Notes: generated from the letters alone by a model not told the origin. A stretch of DNA of 64,000 nucleotides from Marisediminitalea aggregata (GCF_900129565.1 NZ_FQWD01000003.1:597015-661014); one strand, 5' to 3'. Shown: positions 36,816 to 46,477, counted from the stretch's first letter. Numbers and translations: made by a program.

Positions 36816-37850
36816 ATGAAAACACTGTTACCCACCTCTACAGCAGGCAGTTTGCCAAAGCCATCCTGGTTAGCCGAACCGGAAAAACTCTGGTCACCCT
36901 GGAAGTTAACTGAACAGGGACTTGCCGAAGGAAAAAAAGATGCGTTGCGACTGTCATTACAAGAGCAACAGCACGCGGGCGTTGACATAGTGAGCGACGG
37001 CGAGCAAACCCGCCAGCATTTTGTGACGACCTTTATTGAACACCTCAATGGCGTGGATTTTGAGCAGCGCGAAACCGTGACAATTCGCAATCGTTACGAA
37101 GCGAGTGTACCCACGGTGGTTGGCCCGGTGTCCCGAACCAAACCGGTGTTTGTCGATGACGCCAGGTTCCTCAGAAAGCAAACTAACCAGCCAATTAAAT
37201 GGGCCTTGCCTGGCCCGATGACAATGATTGATACCTTGTACGATGCGCACTATAAAAGTCGCGAAAAGCTGGCCTGGGAGTTTGCCAAAATTCTCAACGA
37301 AGAGGCCAAGGAACTCGAGGCAGCCGGCGTAGACATTATCCAGTTTGACGAGCCGGCTTTTAACGTGTTTTTCGACGATGTGAACGACTGGGGCATCGCT
37401 GCCTTAGAACGGGCGATTGAAGGCTTGTCTTGTCAGACAGCCGTGCATATCTGTTATGGCTATGGCATTAAAGCCAACACAGACTGGAAGAAGACACTGG
37501 GTTCAGAGTGGCGCCAGTACGAAGCCGTATTCCCTAAACTGCAACAATCCAATATCGACATTATTTCGCTGGAGTGCCATAACTCGCACGTGCCCATTGA
37601 ACTGTTGTCGTTGATCCGCGGAAAAAAGGTAATGGTCGGCGCTATCGATGTGGCTAACCATGCCATAGAAACACCGGAAGAAGTGGCCAATACACTGCGT
37701 AACGCCCTGAAATATGTCGATGCCGACAACCTCTACCCATGCACTAATTGCGGCATGGCACCGCTGCCGCGCGATATTGCCAATGCCAAACTTAGTGCGT
37801 TGAGCGCAGGTGCTGCCATAGTGCGCAAAGAACTGGAAACATCAAGGTAG
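36816..37850 (+). CDS. mesD: MesD, core-type cobalamin-independent methionine synthase
   Basis: 344 aa from the ATG at 36816 (the frame stays open 20 codons upstream inside mesX). It corresponds to the C-terminal catalytic half of MetE only; the N-terminal folate-binding half is missing. Zinc ligands are visible: His and Cys in VHICYGYG, Glu in ISLECHNSH and Cys in PCTNCGMAPL. The N-terminus LLPTSTAGSLPKPSWL is the usual opening of the core family. It methylates homocysteine using a donor other than methyl-tetrahydrofolate, with MesX. A hairpin terminator follows. Confidence 0.88.
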   Translation: MKTLLPTSTAGSLPKPSWLAEPEKLWSPWKLTEQGLAEGKKDALRLSLQEQQHAGVDIVSDGEQTRQHFVTTFIEHLNGVDFEQRETVTIRNRYEASVPTVVGPVSRTKPVFVDDARFLRKQTNQPIKWALPGPMTMIDTLYDAHYKSREKLAWEFAKILNEEAKELEAAGVDIIQFDEPAFNVFFDDVNDWGIAALERAIEGLSCQTAVHICYGYGIKANTDWKKTLGSEWRQYEAVFPKLQQSNIDIISLECHNSHVPIELLSLIRGKKVMVGAIDVANHAIETPEEVANTLRNALKYVDADNLYPCTNCGMAPLPRDIANAKLSALSAGAAIVRKELETSR

Positions 37851-37891
37851 CGGTCATTAATAGAGCCCGAAAGGGTTTCCAAAACACAAAG

Positions 37892-37943
37892 CCTGGCGTT
37901 ACCCCCTATTAAGATAAAGGCAGTAAGGTAAACGCCAGGTTTT
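37892..37943 (+). terminator. Terminator after mesXD
   Basis: CCTGGCGTTACC (37892-37903) pairs with GGTAAACGCCAGG (37927-37939), with one bulged base, followed by TTTT. Confidence 0.7.
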
Positions 37944-37974
37944 CATCGACTGACTAGAAAACCATTTAACTTCG

Positions 37975-38262
37975 CTACATTGCCGATGCAGGTGACTCTA
38001 CCACCAGCCAGCCAATCACAGTCACAGCCCCCGCATACATGAGCAGCCCCGCATAATTGCCACTGAATACCAATGGCAATACAGGCAATACAAGACTCCA
38101 GGCAAGCCACTTTCTAGCCCGTGACGACAGACCAAAACCCAGCTTACTGTGCCCATTGTGCTTTTGCTGCTGTTGGCGGCGACGGGGGTCCGAGCAGGTC
38201 AACAGCAGAATGACAACCAGGCTAAACAGAATAAAGGGTAACGTCGCAATCAAATGGTTCAT
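37975..38262 (-). CDS. Small membrane protein of a PepSY iron-uptake cassette (DUF3325-like)
   Basis: 95 aa with three hydrophobic segments and a basic loop (SDPRRRQQQQKH) after the first. Size, topology and position directly behind a PepSY membrane protein (ATGA overlap) suggest the DUF3325 group often found with siderophore receptors; the family call is tentative. Last gene of the minus-strand cassette. Confidence 0.7.
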   Translation of the reverse strand: MNHLIATLPFILFSLVVILLLTCSDPRRRQQQQKHNGHSKLGFGLSSRARKWLAWSLVLPVLPLVFSGNYAGLLMYAGAVTVIGWLVVESPASAM

Positions 38263-39893
38263 TTTGCCGCTCCTGACAGGGTTCCGACATGTTCACTGGC
38301 TACCGCTTCTGTTGCCGTGTGATCGCTTTCCTGCGCTTGGTTGGATGCATAGACGCGATAGAAACACCACACGCCGCAGAGTAACAACACAGCATCAATA
38401 AACATCAGCGCAACGTTGCCTTGTTCGATGGCCTGTATCCACCCAAACCCGGAGGTCAGATAGCGAATAACCGGCAGTGCTAAACACAGCGCGCCATTCG
38501 CCACCAATAAGATCAGCTGAAGCTGCCTTACTGACCTGATAATCAGAGTAATGAGTGAAACCATTGCTGCGGCCAGCAAAAACGATACGGGTGTCCAGAG
38601 ACTCTGATTCGATTGCAGTGCACCGCTAACAAAAAAGCCCAGTGCGCTGCTGAGTGAACACAATGGCAGTCCGGTGAAGCCCCACACGCACATGCGGCTG
38701 AACCACTGCCAGCCAGTCGCTTGTTTTTCATTTCTGAACGCGTACAACTGAAGACCAGTGATAGTGACGTAGCAAGAGGCGACACCCAGGCTGATCCATA
38801 TGATTTTCGACATGAGTCCGGCGAACGTGCCAAAATGAATCGGATAGATCAGCGACATAATGGCACTACCGGCAGACGGTACAGTGCCTACCAGCGGCTT
38901 ATACTCAACAAACTCACCATTGGTTGCGTCGTAGACCCGTTGAGCAAACCCGACCTCACCTTCCGTCGGCATAAAAAACGCAGTCAGACTGGCAGACTCC
39001 GTCCCCCAGTGCGAAATGGCAATAAAGGTCGGTACTGCAGACTGATTACCGATGGCATCGGCCAGCATACCGTTGATGCTGGCGGAGTCTTGTGGCGCTT
39101 CACTTTTGTGCGCCTGCTCACCCACCAACGTTTGCATCATGGCTTCCTGATCGCCACCAAATGCCACCACCGCCATTGCGGGCAAACCAAACGCGGTAGC
39201 AAAACTGAAGAAGCTTCCCGTGAACGCCAGCAATATCGCAAACGGGATACTCCAGGTTCCCGCCACAGTATGTGAATCGCGTTTCAGCGGCTTGCCATCA
39301 CGCTGTTTACGAATCGTAAATAAGTCGGTAAACAAATGGCGATGCATCATAAATCCGGATACCGCAGCAACCAGCATTGCCAGGCCTAAAATACCGGTTA
39401 AAATTAAGCCCCAGGGTGCCGGTAGGTGTAATTCGGTGTGAATTGATACCAGGAAGCGGCTGAGTGCGTAACTGTCGTCCTGCGCGTAGATATCACTGCC
39501 AAATCCTTCCCGCTGCTGAACAATCTCGCCTTGCCCATTCACTTTGTACTGAACGCCGTATTCATCCATCACGCCACTGGGATTTTGCTTATGAGTGTGA
39601 AAGAAAAACACCAGATTCTGGCGATGATCTTCGTAAGCTGAAATTTCCTCCAGATAAGCTCTGTCGGTTTGGGCTGCCAGTGTTGCCAGCACGTTATCGA
39701 CGTCCTGTGTCGCCAACATCTGCTGATTAAGATTGCTATTCGACCACTCACCCACTTCGTCTGACACGACGGCTACCGTACCGGTAAAAATGACTGCGTA
39801 CAGCAGCATTCCCAACACGATCCCCGACCAGGAATGCAGGCTGAGTAACGCCTTAGCTTTGGAGCGTATTGGTTGTTCGTTTAGGTTGCTCAT
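38259..39893 (-). CDS. PepSY-associated membrane protein (PiuB-like)
   Basis: About 544 aa from the ATG at 39893, which overlaps the upstream stop codon as TAATG; the frame is open further but those codons overlap the upstream gene. First span about 20-40 (LHSWSGIVLGMLLYAVIFTGT), then a periplasmic PepSY-type region, then at least six further spans. This matches PepSY_TM proteins (PiuB) that sit beside TonB siderophore receptors and are thought to help iron release or reduction at the inner membrane. Conserved His residues occur in the LHSW, HTELHLP and MMHRH segments. Confidence 0.85.
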   Translation of the reverse strand: MSNLNEQPIRSKAKALLSLHSWSGIVLGMLLYAVIFTGTVAVVSDEVGEWSNSNLNQQMLATQDVDNVLATLAAQTDRAYLEEISAYEDHRQNLVFFFHTHKQNPSGVMDEYGVQYKVNGQGEIVQQREGFGSDIYAQDDSYALSRFLVSIHTELHLPAPWGLILTGILGLAMLVAAVSGFMMHRHLFTDLFTIRKQRDGKPLKRDSHTVAGTWSIPFAILLAFTGSFFSFATAFGLPAMAVVAFGGDQEAMMQTLVGEQAHKSEAPQDSASINGMLADAIGNQSAVPTFIAISHWGTESASLTAFFMPTEGEVGFAQRVYDATNGEFVEYKPLVGTVPSAGSAIMSLIYPIHFGTFAGLMSKIIWISLGVASCYVTITGLQLYAFRNEKQATGWQWFSRMCVWGFTGLPLCSLSSALGFFVSGALQSNQSLWTPVSFLLAAAMVSLITLIIRSVRQLQLILLVANGALCLALPVIRYLTSGFGWIQAIEQGNVALMFIDAVLLLCGVWCFYRVYASNQAQESDHTATEAVASEHVGTLSGAAK

Positions 39894-40186
39894 TATTTCC
39901 CCCAGAACTGAAAGGCCAGAATAACGCCGTTGACCACTGCCAACACAACCAGCAACCACCAGGCGGATTGCATACGTTGTGTCAGATAGGTGTAGAAAAA
40001 CAACACCGCCCAAATCAACGGAAACATAACCAGTGGCACGATGATATTATTGACCTTTCCGATTCCCGGCGGAAACCAGGCCGCCATCGCCAGCATCACC
40101 AGTAAAGTCACTACCAGTGTTGCCGGCCCGCTTAACCAGAATCGTTGACTGGACAGAAACGCGAACGGATGACGTTGTACATTCAT
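39893..40186 (-). CDS. Small membrane protein of the PepSY iron-uptake cassette
   Basis: 97 aa with three hydrophobic segments (about 19-37, 46-65 and 73-92). It precedes and overlaps the PepSY gene by one base (TAATG). Such short membrane proteins (DUF3649-like) accompany PiuB-type proteins in siderophore loci. I cannot assign the family firmly by eye. Confidence 0.72.
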   Translation of the reverse strand: MNVQRHPFAFLSSQRFWLSGPATLVVTLLVMLAMAAWFPPGIGKVNNIIVPLVMFPLIWAVLFFYTYLTQRMQSAWWLLVVLAVVNGVILAFQFWGK

Positions 40187-40215
40187 GCCAAACTCCCTCT
40201 TTAATCGTTGTTACC

Positions 40216-40246
40216 GTTTTGGATTAGTAAACACGACATCCAAAAC
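40216..40246. repeat. Inverted repeat upstream of the PepSY cassette
   Basis: GTTTTGGAT (40216-40224) and ATCCAAAAC (40238-40246) form a perfect 9-bp inverted repeat with a 13-base centre, 30 bases upstream of the small membrane-protein gene. Could be an operator. Confidence 0.4.
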
Positions 40247-40248
40247 GC

Positions 40249-40276
40249 GAAAACGCCCGGTGTTTACACCGGGCGT
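40249..40276 (-). terminator. Terminator after the siderophore receptor
   Basis: ACGCCCGGTGT (40253-40263) pairs with ACACCGGGCGT (40266-40276). On the minus strand the stem is followed by TTTT. Confidence 0.85.
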
Positions 40277-40319
40277 CTTATTGCCATGCTGGTTGTATCA
40301 ACCCTGCTCGAACAGCGCT

Positions 40320-42446
40320 TTAGTAGTTCCAGTGCAGCGACAAGCTGTAGTTCACTGGTGAACCAACAAACGCCTGCTCGGTGCGTACTGAGCTCAGATA
40401 ATCTTCGTTCAGAATATTATCCAGATTCAGGCTAACTGAAATCTGCTCGTTAACGCTATACTGCACGTAGCCGCCCAGCAACGCGTAGGCATCCTGGCTA
40501 ATTCGACCAAAGCCGGTAGTGAAATAGGTTTCACTTTGCCATCTCAGCGACACACCTGCTTTCAGCTTTTCTTCCCACGACGGGGTGTAGTCCGCCAGCA
40601 ACTTCAGCGTGCGACGAGGAATAAAGGTACGCGCTTCATTACCTGCTTCGTCGTCCATTGTCAGTGCAGTAAATCCGCCCTGAACAAACCACTCATCTGA
40701 CACCTGACCAGATACTTCCAGCTCGAAACCGTTTGAATCAACAGTGACCCCGCGGTACAAGGCATAGTTGAAGTCATCTGAGTAATCGTCGTCATCGATG
40801 CCGTCACCGTCTCCGTATTCAATGAACTCATACAGGTTTTCCTGTTCAGTTCTGAACACCGCAAAGCTGATCAGCAGGTTGTTATCAAGACGTTTTTTCA
40901 CGCCAAGCTCGTAGCTGCGGCCTTCCGCGGAGCCCAGCGGTTCAAGGTCTTCATTCAGGTAATACTGCGGCTGATAAATATCACTGTAGCTACCGTAGAA
41001 GTTAAGATCTTCCCAAACTTCCCAGGTAAAACCGATATACGGGCTGCTGCCGTCTTCAGTGGTAGAGGTTGATGCTCCCCAGGACTCACCTTCGTTTTCG
41101 TAATCAACAAAACTGGCACCCAGCACAAAATCAAAATCTTCAGTAACGGCTAACTGCAACGCACCGTAGTAGCGATTAAGGGTGATATCGGTGAAGCCCG
41201 CCTGATAAGGGTCAGCCCAGGTCGGTCTGGCAACTTCAGTACCCGTCCAGTTAGGCAGTGCCGGCATTACATCAAAGCCAGACAGCGCACCAAAATCCAT
41301 ATCACTGGTTTCAGCGTCGGCCAGGCTTACACCTAAATTAAAGGTGTGTTCAAGACCCCATGCTTCGAACGTACCCTGCAGGTTGTTGTCCCAAATCAGG
41401 GTTTTATCATCGGCGGTAAATTTACCCGGATAGCCCAGCATGCCTAAGCCCGTGCTGCTGTCCAGACCTGTGTTGTAGTAAGCGTAAAACAGCTCTGACT
41501 GATCTTCGTAATTAATGTAGTTAACCTTACTGGTAAAGTTCAGGTTGTCATTAATAAACCAGCTCACCTCGGCGAAAGCCGTTTGGTTGAGGGTATCCCA
41601 GTAAGTCCAGTCCATAGCCGTTGTAGTGGACTCATCAAAATCGACTTGTGTCCCGTCAGAATAAATTTGAGGTACCGCACCCCATGTTACCCCGTCACTG
41701 TTGTTGTCCTGGTGTGAGTAACCGAACGTCACGGTAAGCGCATCGCTGATCTGGCCATCAACAACACCATAGAAAATGGTACGGTTATTTGAATAGTGAT
41801 TCAGCCAGCTGTCTTTGTCCTGATACACGACAACAGCTCGCGCCGCCCAACTGCCTGACTCGGTAAGTGGCGTTGATACATCTGCAACGGCGCGGAAATT
41901 ATTCCAACGACCTGCGGTCAGTGACACACTGGCCTGCTTCTCGTTGCCTGGGCGCTTACGAACATAGTTCACCGTACCTGACGGGTTACCCAAGCCGGTA
42001 ATCAAGCCATTGGAACCGCGAATAAATTCGATTTTTTCGTACATGGCCGTGTCCAAATCGCCAACGAAAATATCGCCGAATGGGATACCAGAGCCGTCAA
42101 TGTGCATGCTGGTAATGTCAAAACCACGGGCATTGAAATAAGTGCGGTCGGTTTCACTCTGATCGACATTGATACCCACCACTTGTTTAAACAAGCTGTT
42201 GATATCAAATAAATTGTAGTTGGCAATAGTGTCATCTTCGATGATCGACAATGACTGTGGTGTATCAAAGCTATCCAAACCCAAACCAGTGGCACCTGAA
42301 CTCACACGTTGGATACGGCTTTCAACAATACGGATGACTTCTACGTCATCCTGCGCAGTATCTGTCTGGGCAGATTCGGTTGTCTGTGCGTGGAGGCCAA
42401 ACGCCAGCATAATGGGCGACAGCGCAAAAATTTGCTTCTTGGTCAT
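40320..42446 (-). CDS. TonB-dependent siderophore receptor (FhuE/FpvA-like)
   Basis: 708 aa. Signal peptide ends near GLHAQ. The TonB-box region is VEVIRIVES. The plug (about 55-165) has DTPQSLSIIED, FNARGFDI, IDGSGIPFG and EFIRGSNGLITGLGNPSGTVNYVRKRP, the pattern of the ferric-siderophore receptor branch (FhuE, FpvA, FoxA). There is no N-terminal signalling domain, so no surface signalling to a sigma factor. The barrel ends SLSLHWNY. A Fur-like box lies 65 bases upstream, so expression should rise under iron limitation. The PepSY cassette downstream likely handles iron after import. Confidence 0.93.
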   Translation of the reverse strand: MTKKQIFALSPIMLAFGLHAQTTESAQTDTAQDDVEVIRIVESRIQRVSSGATGLGLDSFDTPQSLSIIEDDTIANYNLFDINSLFKQVVGINVDQSETDRTYFNARGFDITSMHIDGSGIPFGDIFVGDLDTAMYEKIEFIRGSNGLITGLGNPSGTVNYVRKRPGNEKQASVSLTAGRWNNFRAVADVSTPLTESGSWAARAVVVYQDKDSWLNHYSNNRTIFYGVVDGQISDALTVTFGYSHQDNNSDGVTWGAVPQIYSDGTQVDFDESTTTAMDWTYWDTLNQTAFAEVSWFINDNLNFTSKVNYINYEDQSELFYAYYNTGLDSSTGLGMLGYPGKFTADDKTLIWDNNLQGTFEAWGLEHTFNLGVSLADAETSDMDFGALSGFDVMPALPNWTGTEVARPTWADPYQAGFTDITLNRYYGALQLAVTEDFDFVLGASFVDYENEGESWGASTSTTEDGSSPYIGFTWEVWEDLNFYGSYSDIYQPQYYLNEDLEPLGSAEGRSYELGVKKRLDNNLLISFAVFRTEQENLYEFIEYGDGDGIDDDDYSDDFNYALYRGVTVDSNGFELEVSGQVSDEWFVQGGFTALTMDDEAGNEARTFIPRRTLKLLADYTPSWEEKLKAGVSLRWQSETYFTTGFGRISQDAYALLGGYVQYSVNEQISVSLNLDNILNEDYLSSVRTEQAFVGSPVNYSLSLHWNY

Positions 42447-42508
42447 AGTGTTCTCTGGATCAGTGTGGGTAAATATTTCGGCTGCATTATAGAGACTAAA
42501 GCTTAATT

Positions 42509-42535
42509 CGTAAATGATAATTATTATTATTTACG
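42509..42535 (-). promoter_or_regulatory. Fur-box-like operator
   Basis: Within this stretch AAATGATAATTATTATT matches most of the 19-bp Fur consensus, and it is framed by a CGTAAAT/ATTTACG palindrome. It lies upstream of the siderophore receptor. Confidence 0.78.
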
Positions 42536-42637
42536 CATTCATTAGTATTTCTTTATCCGGAGAGGACAATACAATACTTAGGCCAACAAACGTGATGAAC
42601 CAGGAAGGTGTTCTATAGATAAGCGGCTATTGCCAAT

Positions 42638-42672
42638 AAAAAAAGCGAACCCTGTTGCTCAAGATTCGCTTT
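42638..42672 (-). terminator. Terminator after rluB
   Basis: AAAGCGAA (42642-42649) pairs with TTCGCTTT (42665-42672). On the minus strand the stem is followed by a T run. Confidence 0.75.
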
Positions 42673-42700
42673 GTTTGTGAGTAAACTTGCTTTGCTAGAC

Positions 42701-43564
42701 TTAGCTCTGGCGGCGGTGTGTACGCTCTTTTCTAAGCTTGTGTTTCTTTACCGAACGGCGCATACGGCTCAAACGGGCATGATCAAGCTTATTCTGGCGA
42801 TCATCTACCATACTTTCGTTTTCTTGAGGCAGTTGCACCAAACCACGTAGCGCGTTGACATCGCTCAGCGGCAACTCTACCCATGCGCCCTGTGGCAGAC
42901 GTTTTTGCAGTTCAATGGGTCCGTAACGCACGCGGATCAGGCGGCTCACCTGGCAATCCTGAGTTTCCCACAAGCGACGTACTTCTCGGTTACGGCCTTC
43001 TTCGAGCGTCACGTTGAACCACTGGTTAACACTTTCATCATCGTTAGGGCGTGGCTTAATGGTAGTGAATTTAGCCAAGCCATCTTCCAGTTCAACCCCT
43101 TTGGTCAGCGCTTGCAGTGATTTGGAAGACACCTCACCAAAAATACGCGCTGCATACTCACGCTCAACTTTACAGCGAGGGTGCATTAATCGATTCGCCA
43201 GTTCACCATCGTTGGTGAACAACAGCAAACCGCTGGTGTTAATATCCAGTCGGCCCACCGCAATCCAGCGGCCCTGACTGATATTCGGCAAGCGATCGAA
43301 CACCGTACTGCGCCCTTCCGGATCAACACGGGTACACAGCTCGCCTTCCGGCTTGTTATACATCAGCACACGGCACACCGGTGTCTCCTGCTGACGGGCT
43401 AATGCGTGTCCGTCTACGCGAATTTGCGCCGTTGCATCTACGCGATCGCCCAATGTGGCAACCGCGCCATTAACCGATACCCGGCCCTGCTCAATCCAGC
43501 GTTCCATCTCCCGGCGAGAACCGAGGCCATGATTAGCAAGGACTTTCTGTAATTTCTCTGTCAT
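42701..43564 (-). CDS. rluB: 23S rRNA pseudouridine(2605) synthase RluB
   Basis: 287 aa. N-terminal S4 RNA-binding domain (about 3-60; [18 protein letters not shown]), then the RsuA/RluB/E/F catalytic domain with active-site Asp in [12 protein letters not shown]. The tail is basic ([19 protein letters not shown]), as in RluB proteins. It modifies helix 89-90 region of 23S rRNA. It is last in the run rnm-tsaC-like-scpA-scpB-rluB, adjoining scpB with a one-base overlap. Confidence 0.94.
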   Translation of the reverse strand: MTEKLQKVLANHGLGSRREMERWIEQGRVSVNGAVATLGDRVDATAQIRVDGHALARQQETPVCRVLMYNKPEGELCTRVDPEGRSTVFDRLPNISQGRWIAVGRLDINTSGLLLFTNDGELANRLMHPRCKVEREYAARIFGEVSSKSLQALTKGVELEDGLAKFTTIKPRPNDDESVNQWFNVTLEEGRNREVRRLWETQDCQVSRLIRVRYGPIELQKRLPQGAWVELPLSDVNALRGLVQLPQENESMVDDRQNKLDHARLSRMRRSVKKHKLRKERTHRRQS

Positions 43565-44166
43565 TAGTGTAATGGCTCTGTTTGGTCGCTATCACCCAAT
43601 ACATGTAACGAGGCATCTGCGACGTCTTCCAGTGACTGCATAAACGCGTCTGCATTAGGCAAGTCCGACAAGGACTTCAGCGAAAAATAATCTAAAAATT
43701 GTTTGGTAGTGGCATACAAAGCCGGCCTGCCCGGTACTTCTTTATGGCCCACTACCTTAATCCACTCACGCTCAGTGAGGGTTTTGATGATGTTACTGCT
43801 TACCGCTACGCCCCTTACCTGTTCGATTTCACCACGGGTAATAGGCTGGCGGTAGGCAATTAACGCCAGGGTCTCTAACATCGCCCGGGAATATCGCGGG
43901 CTGCTCTCCTGCCATAATCTGCTGAGCCAGGGGCTCAAGCTGTCGAGTGACTGAAACCGGAACCCACTGGCGACTTCTACCAGTTGGATACCGCGCGGTC
44001 GGTAATCGAGCATTAATTCATCAAGCGCTGATTTTATCGCTTTATCGGCTACGGTAAAATCCGCCAGTACGGTATTTTTCAATTTTTCTATCGAAACCGG
44101 CCCATCTGACACAAATATTGTAGCTTCAATGAGCTGCTTTAGCTGTTGCGCATTAATCTTCTTCAT
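43564..44166 (-). CDS. scpB: Segregation and condensation protein B
   Basis: 200 aa. Winged-helix kleisin partner of the Smc-ScpAB condensin. Typical segments are [37 protein letters not shown] and [18 protein letters not shown]. It overlaps scpA by 14 bases, ensuring coupled production. Presence of ScpAB alongside this gene order is common in Alteromonadales and Pseudomonadales. Confidence 0.95.
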   Translation of the reverse strand: MKKINAQQLKQLIEATIFVSDGPVSIEKLKNTVLADFTVADKAIKSALDELMLDYRPRGIQLVEVASGFRFQSLDSLSPWLSRLWQESSPRYSRAMLETLALIAYRQPITRGEIEQVRGVAVSSNIIKTLTEREWIKVVGHKEVPGRPALYATTKQFLDYFSLKSLSDLPNADAFMQSLEDVADASLHVLGDSDQTEPLH

Positions 44167-44995
44167 GATGACTTCCCAATTTCACATGAATTCTGGCGTA
44201 AGGCCCGGCCTGTACGAGTCGAATACTCTGCCCTTTTACCAGTTCCAGAATGGCTAAAAACGTAACAACGGCACCCGCGCGTCCTTCTTCTGCGGTAAAC
44301 AGCGCTTCCATGGGGGTGTAAGTTTCAGTATTCAGCGTTTGCAGAATTTTACTCATTCTTTCCCGGGTGCTCAGTGCTTCAGGCGCAATATGGTGATGCT
44401 CAAACGCTGCCGCACGCTGCATAGCAGCAGAAAACGCCATCACCAAATCCTGTAAGCTCACGTCGGGCTGGATGATGACCGGCTCAATACTGTCGTCGGG
44501 TGTCACCGAAACGTCGAAGATATCGCGTTCCATGCGCGGCTGCAGATCCAAATCTTCCGCCGCCTGCTTTACCAGCTCGTATTCTTTTAAGCGGCGAATG
44601 AGCTCCGCGCGCGGGTCGGCTTCTTCGTCATCGTCGTCTGAGTGCTTAGGTAGTAACAACCTTGACTTGATCTCCGCCAAAATGGCAGCCATAAGCAAGT
44701 ATTCTGCAGCTAACTCCAGCTTAAGGGTTCGCATCACCTCGACGTATTCCATGTACTGCCGGGTGATTTCAGCTACCGGCATACTGGTAATATCAAACTT
44801 CTGTTTGCGAATTAAATACAACAATAAATCAAGCGGACCTTCAAACGATTCCAGAATCACTTCCAGCGCATCCGGCGGAATATATAAGTCTTCCGGCTTT
44901 TGGATAACCGCTTCACCATGCACAAACGCCAGCGGCAGCGGCTGCTGCACTGGCTCATTGGTTGGCAAAGACGGGTTATCGTTTGAATCTGTCAT
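44153..44995 (-). CDS. scpA: Segregation and condensation protein A
   Basis: 280 aa kleisin subunit of the condensin-like complex. The signature EGPLDLLLYLIRKQKFDI and MPVAEITRQYMEYV is followed by LAAEYLLMAAILAEIKSRLLLP. An acidic patch (DDDDEEADPR) follows, and the C-terminal winged helix starts near 220. The start overlaps the stop of the gene upstream by one base. Confidence 0.95.
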   Translation of the reverse strand: MTDSNDNPSLPTNEPVQQPLPLAFVHGEAVIQKPEDLYIPPDALEVILESFEGPLDLLLYLIRKQKFDITSMPVAEITRQYMEYVEVMRTLKLELAAEYLLMAAILAEIKSRLLLPKHSDDDDEEADPRAELIRRLKEYELVKQAAEDLDLQPRMERDIFDVSVTPDDSIEPVIIQPDVSLQDLVMAFSAAMQRAAAFEHHHIAPEALSTRERMSKILQTLNTETYTPMEALFTAEEGRAGAVVTFLAILELVKGQSIRLVQAGPYARIHVKLGSHHEED

Positions 44996-45615
44996 TACTG
45001 AAAAGGCGTGATATCGCCAGCACCTTCACGCACGATAACCGCTTCGCCTTCGCTTAAGTCCACCACGGTTGTGGGCTGTTCGCCCAAATAGCCGCCATGT
45101 AAAATCAGGCCAACCTGTTTTTCCAGCTTGTCGCGAATTTCATCTGGATCCGATTCGGCTACCTGTGCTCCAGGCAATATTAAAGACGTCGACATCAGCG
45201 GCTCGTTTAACTCTTCCAGCAACGCCAGTGCAATCGCGTTGTCCGGCACCCGCATGCCAATGGTTTTGCGTTTCGGATTTTGCAATCGGCGCGGCACTTC
45301 ACGTGTAGCTTTTAACACAAAGGTGTAAGGCCCGGGGGTGTTATTTTTAATTTGGCGAAATGCCGTATTGTCTACTTTTGCATAAACAGACAGTTCGGAC
45401 ATGTCGCGACACATAAGCGTAAAGTTGTGGTCTTTGTCGATTTGACGTATGCGGCAAATCTGCTCCAGCGCACGCTTATCTTCCATCTGGCAACCAATGG
45501 CGTAGCCTGAATCGGTGGGATACACCACGACTTCCCCCTGGCGAATCAACTCAACCGCTTGCTTGATTAAGCGGGTTTGCGGGTTGTCGGGGTGCACATA
45601 AAAAAACTGACTCAT
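44995..45615 (-). CDS. yciO: YciO/TsaC-family threonylcarbamoyl-AMP synthase-like protein
   Basis: 206 aa. Sua5/YciO/YrdC fold with VVYPTDSGYAIGC (nucleotide-binding region), CRIRQIDKDHNFTLMCRD and GPYTFVLKATREVPRR. The size and the location in a trp-linked cluster match E. coli YciO, rather than the true tRNA-modifying TsaC. It may share the L-threonylcarbamoyladenylate reaction; the physiological role is less clear. Confidence 0.9.
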   Translation of the reverse strand: MSQFFYVHPDNPQTRLIKQAVELIRQGEVVVYPTDSGYAIGCQMEDKRALEQICRIRQIDKDHNFTLMCRDMSELSVYAKVDNTAFRQIKNNTPGPYTFVLKATREVPRRLQNPKRKTIGMRVPDNAIALALLEELNEPLMSTSLILPGAQVAESDPDEIRDKLEKQVGLILHGGYLGEQPTTVVDLSEGEAVIVREGAGDITPFQ

Positions 45616-45619
45616 ACAA

Positions 45620-46477
45620 TTATCTCTCAGAGGATAAAACAGGCGTTAACGCCCAATCATGCCATACTGGGGTCAGTGTATCGCTTTTCAGACCGCAACG
45701 CCCGAGTTCTGTCCAACGACCCGGCATATGAAAATCGGAACCAGCCGACGCCAGAAAACCGTATTCGTCGACCAATTCGAATAACAATTGTTGTTTAGCC
45801 GGGTTTGCCGTTGGGAATACCACTTCAACAGCATCGCCTTTTGCGTGTTTAAAATCCGTCAGTAGTCTTCGCAGCCACTTGGTCGTAATATCGTAATGCA
45901 GAGGATGTGCAAGTACTGCCTGACCGCCTGCAGCATGGATCGCCTCAACCGCTTCAGCAATGCTTGCCCATTCCGCTTTCACCGCGGCCCGTTTGCCTTT
46001 ACCCAGGAACTTCTTAAAGGCTGTCTCCATGGACGTCACCGAGTAGCAGTCCACCAGCACCCTTGCAAAATGGGCCCGGGTGATTTGGCCGTCACGCGCA
46101 TATCGCTTCGCTCGTCCCAAAGTACCTTCGAATCCGCATTTTGCCAGCTTATCGGCGATTTTAGCAGCACGTTCATCGCGCTTTTGCTGTTGAACTTGCA
46201 GAAATGCCTGTAGGGTTTGATTGTGCCGGTCGATGTTTAACCCCACAACGTGGATCTCAAAGCTATGCCAATGGGTAGAGATTTCCACCCCATCGATTAA
46301 TTGTAAGCCCGGATAGTGTGCGGCAACGCCGTCGTGAGCCGCGTCGAGTCCGGCTGTAGTGTCGTGATCAGTAATAGCCAGCACATCTACCTGCATGTTC
46401 TGCGCCCGCATTACCAACTCGGCAGGCGTCAGTTGCCCGTCGGAAAAAGTCGTGTGACTGTGTAAGTCAATTTTCAT
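45620..46477 (-). CDS. rnm: PHP-domain 5'-3' exoribonuclease RNase AM
   Basis: 285 aa. Polymerase and histidinol phosphatase (PHP) metal site: DLHSHTTFSDG (about 4-14), ITDHDTTAGL, GVEIST, HPLHYD and GSDFHMPG. E. coli RNase AM (YciV) has the same length and place, divergent from the trp operon; it trims 5' ends of rRNAs and degrades short RNAs. The start lies 123 bases from the trp leader peptide on the other strand. Confidence 0.9.
   Translation of the reverse strand: MKIDLHSHTTFSDGQLTPAELVMRAQNMQVDVLAITDHDTTAGLDAAHDGVAAHYPGLQLIDGVEISTHWHSFEIHVVGLNIDRHNQTLQAFLQVQQQKRDERAAKIADKLAKCGFEGTLGRAKRYARDGQITRAHFARVLVDCYSVTSMETAFKKFLGKGKRAAVKAEWASIAEAVEAIHAAGGQAVLAHPLHYDITTKWLRRLLTDFKHAKGDAVEVVFPTANPAKQQLLFELVDEYGFLASAGSDFHMPGRWTELGRCGLKSDTLTPVWHDWALTPVLSSER

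Noticed and set aside
38721-39275. 184-residue plus-strand frame within the PepSY gene
   Set aside because: Fully antisense to a gene with clear membrane segments; composition is that of a shadow frame.
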